Shown piece by piece: positions 50,251 to 58,392 of a stretch of DNA of 64,000 nt. The notes beneath the pieces were generated by a model, which saw only the letters and a program-made list of their open reading frames with translations, ran no database searches and was not told the origin of the DNA. The DNA is taken from NCBI RefSeq assembly GCF_000012845.1, contig NC_009615.1, forward strand, positions 3,314,501 to 3,378,500, written 5' to 3'. Source of the stretch: Parabacteroides distasonis ATCC 8503. GTDB lineage: Bacteria > Bacteroidota > Bacteroidia > Bacteroidales > Tannerellaceae. Positions within the stretch are counted from its first letter, which is position 1; each line of letters begins with the position of its first letter. The translations under genes and the position numbers were made by a program.

Positions 50251-52516
50251 GTACCAAACCCAGCAACAAGCCGTACATGCCGGACAAACGCTTCGTTTTG
50301 AGATGGAGCCGCAGGTATTCAGCCTAAAGGAGGTGGAAATCCATCCGGGACGTGTCTGGGGGCGGCAAGATACGATCAATTATGATGTCACCCGCTTTCT
50401 CTCCCCAAAGGATCAAGCCATTAAGGACGTATTACGGAAACTTCCGGGTATCGATATCGATGATCTGGGGAAGATCTCTTACAACGGGAAAGAGATCCGT
50501 AATTTCTATGTGGAGGGACTGGATCTCACCAACGGGAAATACAAACAAATCAGCGAGAACCTGCGAGCCGACGCCGTACAGAACATACAAGTGATGGAGA
50601 ACCACCAACCGATCCGTGTGTTACAGAGAAAGATCAAGACCGAAGACGTAGCGTTGAACCTCAAGCTGAGACCGGAATTCCGGGATCGCTGGCTGATCAA
50701 TGCCGAAGGCGGTCTCGGCGCATCCCCGTTCTTATGGAAAGGAGCCGCTGACGCCTTGCAGATCAGCCGCAGCAGCCAATCCGCTTATCTATATAAAGGG
50801 AATAATACCGGGCAGGATGTATCGGGCGAGCAAAATACGCTTACCGAATCACCCGAATCCCGTTTATCCGAGCCCAAGGTTCCCCAATTTCTGCTACAGC
50901 CCTCATTTTCCGCCCCGCTAAAGAAAGAGCGCTGGCTGTTCAACCATATACACAGCCTATCCGCAAATCGCCTATATAAACTGAACGAGAACACCCAACT
51001 CCGTATAAACGCCGGTTATATCCACGACCTGCGAACACAGGAAAGGGGGAGTGAGACGACTTATTACCAATCCGAGGACACGATTCATCTAACGGAACAA
51101 AGCGATAGCCGCATTCGCTCGGATCAAGCCAACCTCAATATCGGAGTGGAAAACAACTCGCAGGAAAGGTATCTCAAGAACCAGTTCTCAGCCACCGGAG
51201 ATTGGCAATCCAGCCTTTCCCATATAACCGGAAACACAATTTCCACCGGCCGTACAACATTGGACCAACGCATCAAAACCCCGAACCTCGACTTACGTAA
51301 TAATTTACGGACCCTGTGGAGCTTGGACAAATACACGTTGGAAGCCCAGTCTTCGCTCCGTTACCACAGCAACGCGGCCGATCTTCGCTTGGATAACCAC
51401 CCTTATCCAATGAGCTTACGCGACTTTTATACCGATAATTCCTTCTCATTCCTGAAAAAGAGCGGTTCCCTCACCCAGCGATATACGGTGGGCATAAACG
51501 GGGAGATCAGCAATATCGAGAAAAGCCTGCAAACTTATCTCTCACCCGATTACCAATGGAATACCTATAAATGGACCCTATCCCTCAGCGCCCCTCTCAG
51601 ATGGACCGGATATACAGGGGTCGGTTTCTCCCGCATCTCAGTTAATCCGTCCCTGTCCATTATCTACAAACTGAATTACGCATGGCGTTTCACGGTACAC
51701 GCCTCCTATAAGGAAAGATACGGAGAGATGACCGACTTATACGACCGGCCTTATCAAACGGATTACCGGAATAGCGTCTGGAATTGCGGAATCCTCCCGG
51801 TTTACAGACAACAGCTTTATTCCGTTTATGGGGAGTACAAGAATACGGCACGGGAATTCTTCGCCACGGTAAACCTGACACACAACCGGGAGTGGTACAA
51901 CCGTATATACGAGCAACGTATAGAGAACGGACAGGTACAACGAGTCTCCTTACCACTGTCCAACCACGGTTCCGGCTATACCGTCAAAAGCACGCTATCC
52001 AAAGGCTTTTACGATCTAGGGCTAAAGACCTCGCTCATGGCGCTCCTCAATATCAGCAAGGCCGAGCAAATCAGCGGGGGACAAAGGCTTCCTTATCAAT
52101 ATCGCCTCATGCGCCTAGAGCCCAAAGTGATCTGGACTCCCAACCGCCATTGGGAAACCAGTTACCAAACCGATATCCGGTACGGAGGAAGTAAAATAGG
52201 AGAACGTACCCGTTTGGCGCCCTTATGGAACGTCATCCAACAAGTACAACTCTCCTACATTTTCTCACCCATAGAGGCAAGTCTTTCCGTAGATCATTAC
52301 CACAATGACGTGAATGAAGACCAATCCGTCAACGCCGTTTTCGCGGACTTCTCGGTCTCATGGAAATCCGGGCGTTGGCAAATCACCGCCACGGCGACAA
52401 ACCTGTTCGACAAACGTACCTACGCATACACACGATACGCATCGTTGGAAAGCTATACCTCATGGGTACGTATCCGTCCCCGGGAGTTTCTGGTAGCGAT
52501 CCGCTACCGTTTATAA
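50231..52516 (+). pseudogene. TonB-dependent receptor/outer-membrane protein lacking its 5' end
   Basis: About 760 residues of an outer-membrane protein of the carboxypeptidase-regulatory-like plus plug plus barrel type. The end of the regulatory domain reads SLLGYQTQQQAVHAGQTLRF, the plug region includes DVLRKLPGIDIDDLGKISYN and FYVEGLDLTNGKYKQISENL, and the rest is beta-barrel strands ending in WVRIRPREFLVAIRYRL. The signal peptide and the first part of the regulatory domain are gone. Upstream the frame stays open over antisense of a histidine kinase, which is chance. Without a signal it cannot reach the outer membrane, so I treat it as a broken gene. The intact relatives would be some 60-90 residues longer at the N-terminus. 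Confidence 0.8.
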
Positions 52517-52587
52517 TTATTAGGCCGTTTAGGGGAAACAATTGTGAAAAATCAACTAATTTCGCACTCTGATAAATAAGCGGCTTT

Positions 52588-53787
52588 ATGAATAACGATA
52601 AAATAATCACACCCAGCTTTTGCTATATACTAGCGGCAAATTTCCTGCTTTTTTTCGCTTTCTATCTAATCCTGCCGATCTTGCCTTTTTATCTGAAGGA
52701 AGAATTCATGATCGGGAAGTCTATGATCGGGTTTATCTTGTCGTGCTATACGCTAGCGGCGCTCTGTATCCGTCCGTTCGCCGGATATTTACTGGATACT
52801 TTCGCCCGCCGTCCCTTATATCTGGTGGCTTATTTCATTTTCACCGCCATATTTGGCGGATACATGGTAGCCACGGCGCTTACCCTCTTTATCGCCTTAC
52901 GCGTCGTACACGGTTTCGCCTTCGGCATGGTGACGGTGGCCGGAAATACGATACTGATCGACATCTTGCCCTCCTCCCGCCGTGGGGAAGGTATTGGCTA
53001 TTACGGCCTAGCCAATAACATCGCCATGAGTTTCGGGCCGATGATCGGTCTGTTCATGCAAGGGAACTTCACATACGACGTGATCTTTTCCTGCTCGTTG
53101 CTATCCGGAAGCCTTGGTTTTATCATGGCCTATATGGTCAAGACTCCTTATAAGCAACCAGTCAAACGAGAACCGATCTCCCTAGACCGCTTTTTCTTGG
53201 TGAAGGGAACTTGGGCGGGTATCTCCCTATTATTGCTCTCCATTCCTTATGGTATGACTACCACTTATGTAGCGATGTACGCCGCTGAGATCGGGATCAG
53301 CGTAAACTCCGGACTTTATTTCACCTTTATGGCCGTGGGACTCGCTGTCTCCCGCCTGTTCTCCGGACGGCAAGTGGATAAAGGACGGATCACGCTTGTT
53401 ATCTCCCTCGGGATGTATTTGGCGGCGGTCACATTCTTTCTTCTTGCGGCGCTCAAGGAGTTGATGCATTGGAATCCGGTATTTTCCTCTTATCTCTACA
53501 TAGGTATAGCCCTCTCGCAAGGCGTGGCGTTCGGAACCATGTTCCCTGCTTTCAACACGCTTTTCGTGAATCTGGCACCCAATAACCAGCGGGGTACGGC
53601 CACGTCTACATATCTAACTAGTTGGGATGTAGGTATCGGTATCGGGTTGATGGCCGGGGGCAGCATCGCACAAGAGCTGGGTGGCTTCAACTACGCCTAC
53701 CTGTCCGGCGCTTGCCTTACGGTATTGTCTACGTTTTTCTTCTTGTTCAAGGCAGGGCCTCATTTCAATCGGTACAAGCTGAGATAA
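52588..53787 (+). CDS. Major facilitator superfamily transporter
   Basis: A 399-residue transporter with 12 predicted membrane segments. The MFS loop between helices 2 and 3 is visible as GYLLDTFARRPLYLVAYFIF, and the helix-4 region as LRVVHGFAFGMVTVAGNTIL followed by SRRGEGIGYYGLANNIAMSF. The fold resembles drug/sugar efflux members (DHA1-like or arabinose-efflux permease group). The protein starts directly with an amphipathic segment and TFCYIL-like hydrophobic helix. It stands alone, 71 bases after the broken receptor gene and upstream of the pdxB repeat array. The substrate is unknown. Confidence 0.92.
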   Translation: MNNDKIITPSFCYILAANFLLFFAFYLILPILPFYLKEEFMIGKSMIGFILSCYTLAALCIRPFAGYLLDTFARRPLYLVAYFIFTAIFGGYMVATALTLFIALRVVHGFAFGMVTVAGNTILIDILPSSRRGEGIGYYGLANNIAMSFGPMIGLFMQGNFTYDVIFSCSLLSGSLGFIMAYMVKTPYKQPVKREPISLDRFFLVKGTWAGISLLLLSIPYGMTTTYVAMYAAEIGISVNSGLYFTFMAVGLAVSRLFSGRQVDKGRITLVISLGMYLAAVTFFLLAALKELMHWNPVFSSYLYIGIALSQGVAFGTMFPAFNTLFVNLAPNNQRGTATSTYLTSWDVGIGIGLMAGGSIAQELGGFNYAYLSGACLTVLSTFFFLFKAGPHFNRYKLR

Positions 53788-54104
53788 GTACTGCACGGCT
53801 CTTCCATTAATCTATCCGTTTTAGTTAAGCCGAGAAGCTTTAATTCCATACAATAAGCCTACTCATGAGCTGCGCACGTAAGAAGCTAAGAATCAGCGTC
53901 AAAAAAAAACACGAGAATCTTTCCGTCAAAACACGTACATGTTTTTTCAAAAAGTCGTACGTGTTTTGGATGAAACTCGTACGTGTTTTCCCGAATCTTT
54001 CGGCTGAGAACAAAAGCGCATATAGAAATCGACAAGAAGCCATCATCACTTGTATATCCCCTGTTTTTTACTTAATATCGCGTAACGATAATCAAGCTGA
54101 TAAG
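53788..54104. other. Intergenic region between the MFS gene and pdxB
   Basis: It contains the second ACGTAC repeat array (53909-53990) and a short flank toward pdxB. A weak inverted repeat (CGGCT and AGCCG) follows the MFS stop and could aid termination. I see no TAnnTTTG element before pdxB. The frame of pdxB is open through the array, which is why some predictors may extend its N-terminus. Confidence 0.6.
53909..53990. repeat. Four-unit array of ACGTAC-centred 21-bp repeats (copy 2)
   Basis: Units start at about 53909, 53930, 53952 and 53973, spaced 21, 22 and 21 bases as in copy 1. The cores are ACACGAGAATC (poor), ACACGTACATGTTTT, GTCGTACGTGTTTT and CTCGTACGTGTTTT. It lies about 115 bases before the pdxB start. 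Confidence 0.85.
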
Positions 54105-55214
54105 ATGAAAATAATAGCAGATAACACGGTTCCTTACCTAAAAGGGATCTTGGAGCCGATAGCAGACGTATCCTACCTTGACTCCAAAGAGTTTACACCC
54201 ACGAACATAAAAGACGCAGATGCCTTGATCGTACGTAGCATAGATAAATGTACACGCGAGCTATTGGAAGGTAGCCGGGTTCGCCTCATCACGACAGCCA
54301 CGATCGGATACGACCATATCGATATCCATTATTGCGAGAAGGCAGGGATCACGTGGAAGAACGCCCCGGGTTGCAACGCCGCTTCCGTGGGGCAATATGT
54401 ATTATCCTCTTTGGTAGCCGTCGCCCTCCGCAAAGGAGAGAGACTAGCAGGGAAGACTATCGGTATCGTTGGCGTAGGCCATGTAGGGAGTATCGTGGAG
54501 AGGCTATGCGAGGCCATGGGGATGCGTGTGCTTCGCAATGACCCGCCCCGTGCCGAGCAGGAAGGCGACGGTGGATTCGTATCCTTGGACACGATCGCGA
54601 AAGAGGCGGATATCATAACCTTGCATGTGCCGTTGACCAAAGAGGGACGTTTCGCCACCCGCCATCTCGCCGATCCTGCTTTTTTCGACAAATTGGAACG
54701 AAAACCATGGTTTATCAACAGTTGCCGGGGCGCCGTACATGATACGCAGGCCTTATTGCAGGCCAAACGAACCGGCAAGGTCAGCGAACTGATCATCGAT
54801 TGCTGGGAGAACGAACCGGATATCGACCGGAAATTACTGTCGGAAGCCACGATCGCCACTCCTCATATAGCCGGTTTCTCCGCCGACGGGAAGGCGAACG
54901 GGACACGAATGTGCCTAGAGAATATAGGATGCTTTTTCGGTATCCGTATCGAAAAGATCAAGGAAGTCATTCCGCCTGCCCCAACCAACCTATTCATCGA
55001 CTTGGGACAATTCAAGGAGCACCGTGTGGAAGAAGCCATCTTGAGAAGTTTCAACCCAGAAGTAATCGACCAAGCACTAAGAGCGAATCCTCATCATTTC
55101 GAGCGATTTAGGGCAGCGTATGATCATCCCCGTGAGTTCCATGCTTACCAAGCGATCAAAGCTGACCCGGAAGAATTCGCCGTACTCCAAAAACTAGGTT
55201 TTCAAGTAGGCTAA
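54105..55214 (+). CDS. pdxB: Erythronate-4-phosphate dehydrogenase
   Basis: A 369-residue member of the D-isomer-specific 2-hydroxyacid dehydrogenases, oxidising 4-phosphoerythronate in pyridoxal phosphate biosynthesis. The N-terminal start MKIIADNTVPYLKGILEPIA is characteristic of PdxB. The NAD-binding motif is KTIGIVGVGHVGSIVERLCE, the catalytic arginine is in FINSCRGAVHDT, the glutamate in DCWENEPDI and the histidine in IATPHIAGFSADGK. The C-terminal 90 residues are the PdxB-specific dimerisation domain. I start at this ATG and reject 80 open codons upstream, which run through the repeat array. Adjacent purN is convergent. Confidence 0.96.
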   Translation: MKIIADNTVPYLKGILEPIADVSYLDSKEFTPTNIKDADALIVRSIDKCTRELLEGSRVRLITTATIGYDHIDIHYCEKAGITWKNAPGCNAASVGQYVLSSLVAVALRKGERLAGKTIGIVGVGHVGSIVERLCEAMGMRVLRNDPPRAEQEGDGGFVSLDTIAKEADIITLHVPLTKEGRFATRHLADPAFFDKLERKPWFINSCRGAVHDTQALLQAKRTGKVSELIIDCWENEPDIDRKLLSEATIATPHIAGFSADGKANGTRMCLENIGCFFGIRIEKIKEVIPPAPTNLFIDLGQFKEHRVEEAILRSFNPEVIDQALRANPHHFERFRAAYDHPREFHAYQAIKADPEEFAVLQKLGFQVG

Positions 55215-55227
55215 TGACAAAAAAGCC

Positions 55228-55788
55228 TTACAGTAAACTTTCGATCACATGAGGATAATGCGCATACTCCAAGGCATGCACTTTCGCGGCTACCTCATCT
55301 GGCGTATCCGAAGGTAATACCGGGCAAGAAGCCTGGAAGATGATAGCGCCCTCATCATAATGCTCATTAATATAATGTATAGTAATACCCGACTCCCGCT
55401 CACCAGCCTTTACGACCGCCTCATGCACATGCATGCCATACATCCCCTTGCCGCCATATTTAGGGAGTAACGCAGGATGGATGTTCACGATCTTTCCGGG
55501 AAAAGCCTGAAGAATAACGTCTGAGATCTTATTCATAAAACCGGCCAACACGATAAGGCAGACATCATATTCCGCCAACTTTTTCAAGATCGGCACACCG
55601 GCAATAAATTCCTCCCGTGAAAACACGAAAGAAGGAACGCCCAACTTGTTTACCCGCCCATGCACGCCAACATTGCGGTTATTTGATAAAACAACCGCAA
55701 CATTAACGTTTTCACTGTTAGCAAAATATCGGGTGATGTTCTCGGCATTCGTACCAGATCCGGAAGCAAAAATCGCTATGTTTTTCAT
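55228..55788 (-). CDS. purN: Phosphoribosylglycinamide formyltransferase
   Basis: A 186-residue folate-dependent GAR transformylase of purine synthesis. The N-terminal FASGSGTNAENITRYFA binds the substrate phosphate, and the catalytic triad asparagine, histidine and aspartate appears in KIVNIHPALLPKYGGKGMYG, AVVKAGERESGITIHYINEH and YDEGAIIFQASCPV. Length is normal. The gene is monocistronic and converges with pdxB, the two stop codons being about 13 bases apart. It is transcribed away from acpP. A TAAATTTG element about 105 bases upstream is a possible promoter. Confidence 0.96.
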   Translation of the reverse strand: MKNIAIFASGSGTNAENITRYFANSENVNVAVVLSNNRNVGVHGRVNKLGVPSFVFSREEFIAGVPILKKLAEYDVCLIVLAGFMNKISDVILQAFPGKIVNIHPALLPKYGGKGMYGMHVHEAVVKAGERESGITIHYINEHYDEGAIIFQASCPVLPSDTPDEVAAKVHALEYAHYPHVIESLL

Positions 55789-55856
55789 ATTTTCAGATGT
55801 TTAAATGCACAAGAAAAGAAAAAATGTGCAGTTTTCCGCATTTTTAGCTTATTAAA

Positions 55857-55889
55857 TTTGCTTTGTAACATAAAAAATTCTTTTCTTTG
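55857..55889 (+). promoter_or_regulatory. acpP: Promoter of the acpP-fabF-rnc operon
   Basis: TTTG, 21 bases and TTTCTTTG resemble the Bacteroidota promoter, with one mismatch in the -7 box. The leader is about 45 bases long. Confidence 0.5.
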
Positions 55890-55942
55890 CACTGCAAATT
55901 TAAAAAGTATATTCGTATTTATTAATCTAAATTGAAAAAGTT

Positions 55943-56179
55943 ATGTCTGAAGTTGCTGAAAGAGTAAAAGCTATCATCGTTGACAAGTTAAGTGTTGAAG
56001 AAACAGAAGTTACAAACGAAGCAAGCTTTACTAACGATTTAGGAGCAGACTCTCTTGACACTGTAGAATTGATTATGGAATTCGAAAAAGAATTCGGTAT
56101 CTCAATTCCTGACGATCAAGCAGAAAAGATTACAACTGTAGGTGACGCTATCGCTTACATCGAGGCTAATGCGAAGTAA
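55943..56179 (+). CDS. acpP: Acyl carrier protein
   Basis: A 78-residue acidic carrier of fatty acid intermediates. Serine 37 in [15 protein letters not shown] is the 4'-phosphopantetheine attachment site. The four-helix layout ([45 protein letters not shown]) is complete. It is the first gene of the acpP-fabF-rnc operon, spaced 21 bases from fabF, the arrangement common in Bacteroidota and many other bacteria. The codon choice is strongly biased, consistent with very high expression. Confidence 0.98.
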   Translation: MSEVAERVKAIIVDKLSVEETEVTNEASFTNDLGADSLDTVELIMEFEKEFGISIPDDQAEKITTVGDAIAYIEANAK

Positions 56180-56200
56180 TCAATCCTTTTAACTAAAGGT

Positions 56201-57466
56201 ATGGAATTAAAAAGAGTTGTAGTAACAGGTCTTGGAGCTATTACTCCTCTTGGTAATACCCTCCCCGAAACATGGGAAGGTATTATCAACGGAAAAAGTG
56301 GCGCTGGACCTATTACTCAGTTTGATGCATCCAAATTCAAGACACAATTTGCATGCGAAGTTAAAGGCTTCGATCCGTTGAAAGTTATGGATCGTAAGGA
56401 AGCCCGCAAGTGTGATCGTTATAGCTTATTCGCGATCGATGCGGCGAAACAAGCGATCGAGGACGCGGCAATGGACTTGGATAAAGAAGATAAGAACCGT
56501 ATCGGCGTTATTTTCGCTTCAGGTATCGGTGGTATCAAGACATTTGACGAGGAAGTATTGAGTTATGCGAAGATCAAGGATACGATCGGTCCGAAGTTTA
56601 ACCCGTTCTTCATCCCGAAAATGATCTCGGATATCGCGGCTGGACATATTTCCATGCTTTATGGATTCCACGGCCCGAACTTTGCGACCGTCTCAGCTTG
56701 TGCATCTTCTACAAACGCTATCAGCGACGCATTCAATTATATCCGTTTAGGCAAGGCTAACGTCATCATCACCGGTGGAGCGGAAGCTGCTGTTTCTGAA
56801 TCGGGTGTAGGTGGATTCAACTCCATGAACGCGTTATCGACACGTAACGATTCTCCCGAGACCGCATCTCGCCCGTTCAGCGCTAGCCGTGACGGATTCG
56901 TGATGGGTGAAGGTGGAGCTTGCTTGGTATTGGAAGAAATGGAGCACGCATTGGCTCGTGGCGCTAAAATATATTGCGAGATCGCAGGAACCGGAATGTC
57001 TGCCGATGCCTATCACTTGACCGCTTCTCATCCGGATGGTTTAGGAGCGAAGCTGGTTATGCGCAACGCATTGGAAGACGCTGGAATGGCTCCGGAAGAT
57101 ATTGATTACATCAATGTTCATGGAACATCGACTCCCGTAGGCGATATCTCAGAGGTTAAGGCGATCAAAGATGTGTTCGGAGAACATGCTTATCAACTGA
57201 ATATCAGTTCCACAAAGTCAATGACCGGTCACTTGCTTGGTGCTGCCGGAGCGGTAGAGGCGATCCTGTGTATTATGGCTATAAACGATGGTATTATCCC
57301 GCCGACCATTAACCATGCGGAAGGCGACGATGATCCTGAAATAGATTATAAACTGAATTTCACATTCAATAAGGCTCAAAAGAGAGAAGTGAAAGCCGCT
57401 TTATCGAATACGTTTGGTTTCGGTGGACACAACGCTTGCGCCATTGTTAAAAAATTCGTGAAATAA
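56201..57466 (+). CDS. fabF: 3-oxoacyl-ACP synthase II
   Basis: A 421-residue beta-ketoacyl-ACP synthase that elongates acyl-ACP with malonyl-ACP. The nucleophile cysteine (about residue 167) is in ATVSACASSTNAISDAF, and the two active-site histidines are in INVHGTSTPVGDISEV and STKSMTGHLLGAAGAVEAI. The KR...RVVVTGLGAITPLGN start and the closing NTFGFGGHNACAIVKK are typical. It stands in the operon order acpP-fabF-rnc. Length and motifs are complete. Confidence 0.98.
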   Translation: MELKRVVVTGLGAITPLGNTLPETWEGIINGKSGAGPITQFDASKFKTQFACEVKGFDPLKVMDRKEARKCDRYSLFAIDAAKQAIEDAAMDLDKEDKNRIGVIFASGIGGIKTFDEEVLSYAKIKDTIGPKFNPFFIPKMISDIAAGHISMLYGFHGPNFATVSACASSTNAISDAFNYIRLGKANVIITGGAEAAVSESGVGGFNSMNALSTRNDSPETASRPFSASRDGFVMGEGGACLVLEEMEHALARGAKIYCEIAGTGMSADAYHLTASHPDGLGAKLVMRNALEDAGMAPEDIDYINVHGTSTPVGDISEVKAIKDVFGEHAYQLNISSTKSMTGHLLGAAGAVEAILCIMAINDGIIPPTINHAEGDDDPEIDYKLNFTFNKAQKREVKAALSNTFGFGGHNACAIVKKFVK

Positions 57467-57467
57467 C

Positions 57468-58310
57468 GTGTTTAGAAAGCTATACAAACAGCTACATAAA
57501 AGAATAAGGCTCCTGCATAATAAAGGTAGGGAGCCTTATTTGTCTTTATCAAAGATTCTAGGTTTTTATCCGGATAATCTCCAGATTTACGAGCAGGCCT
57601 TGTTGCATAAATCATCATCGGTAGAGACGGGTGATGGTAAATGGCTTAACAATGAGCGTCTTGAATTTTTAGGAGATGGAATTTTGGATGCGGCGGTCGC
57701 CGATATTGTCTATAAGCGCTACCCAAATAAGCGGGAAGGCTTTTTGACAAACACACGCTCCAAGATCGTACAACGGGAAACGATGAATAAGGTCGCCGTA
57801 CAACTCGGCCTCGATCAAATGGTAGTCTATTCAACCAAGATAAACTCTCATAACAATCATATGTATGGTAATGCGCTCGAGGCTTTGATCGGCGCTATTT
57901 ATCTGGATCAAGGTTATGACGTTTGTTATAAGTTTATCCGTGACGTGATGATAGAAAAGTATATCGATGTAGATATGCTCGTCCGGAAAGAGATAAATTT
58001 CAAGTCAAACTTGATTGAATGGAGCCAAAAGAACAAAATATCGATCTCGTTCGATCTAATAGAGTCTTTTACGGATCATGATGGGAATCCTGTATTCCAA
58101 AGCGCGATTAAATTGCTGGGCGAGCAAATTGGCATAGGTATCGGTTACTCCAAAAAAGAATCCCAGCAAGCGGCTTCTAAAATGGCGGTCAAAAGATTGC
58201 GGACAGACAAAGAACTCCAGCAACGTATCTCTGCCACAAAGAAAAAGAAGGCTGGTGAACTAACCGATGAAAAAGAGTTTTCTGACCTCCCAGAGGAAGA
58301 AACTGTATGA
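57468..58310 (+). CDS. rnc: Ribonuclease III
   Basis: A 280-residue double-strand-specific endoribonuclease acting on rRNA precursors and structured mRNAs. The catalytic signature is NNERLEFLGDGILDAAVADI, with acidic residues D and E in the later NALEALIGAIYLDQGYDVCY. The C-terminal double-stranded RNA-binding domain lies around residues 180-250 (FKSNLIEWSQKNKISISFDL, SKKESQQAASKMAVKRL). A basic, acidic tail of about 30 residues follows. I use GTG as start, one base after fabF; no better ATG precedes the conserved part. A 12-bp hairpin after the stop terminates the operon. Confidence 0.95.
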   Translation: MFRKLYKQLHKRIRLLHNKGREPYLSLSKILGFYPDNLQIYEQALLHKSSSVETGDGKWLNNERLEFLGDGILDAAVADIVYKRYPNKREGFLTNTRSKIVQRETMNKVAVQLGLDQMVVYSTKINSHNNHMYGNALEALIGAIYLDQGYDVCYKFIRDVMIEKYIDVDMLVRKEINFKSNLIEWSQKNKISISFDLIESFTDHDGNPVFQSAIKLLGEQIGIGIGYSKKESQQAASKMAVKRLRTDKELQQRISATKKKKAGELTDEKEFSDLPEEETV

Positions 58311-58318
58311 TAAACAGC

Positions 58319-58362
58319 AGAACTTGGGTAAATCGTTTGATATACCCAAGTTCTTCGTTATA
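58319..58362 (+). terminator. Terminator of the acpP-fabF-rnc operon
   Basis: AGAACTTGGGTA and TACCCAAGTTCT form a perfect 12-bp stem with a 12-base loop, followed by TCGTTATATT. It lies just after the rnc stop. Confidence 0.8.
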
Positions 58363-58392
58363 TTAAGAATAAGCTCATATAAAGTTGTATGT

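Noticed and set aside
53865..54104. N-terminal extension of pdxB through the repeat array
   Set aside because: PdxB family members start at MKIIADNTVPYL; the extra 80 residues are translated repeat units and lack conservation signals.
58267..58392. Upstream extension of the protease gene
   Set aside because: It overlaps the end of rnc and crosses a strong terminator, and the signal peptide begins at the later ATG.
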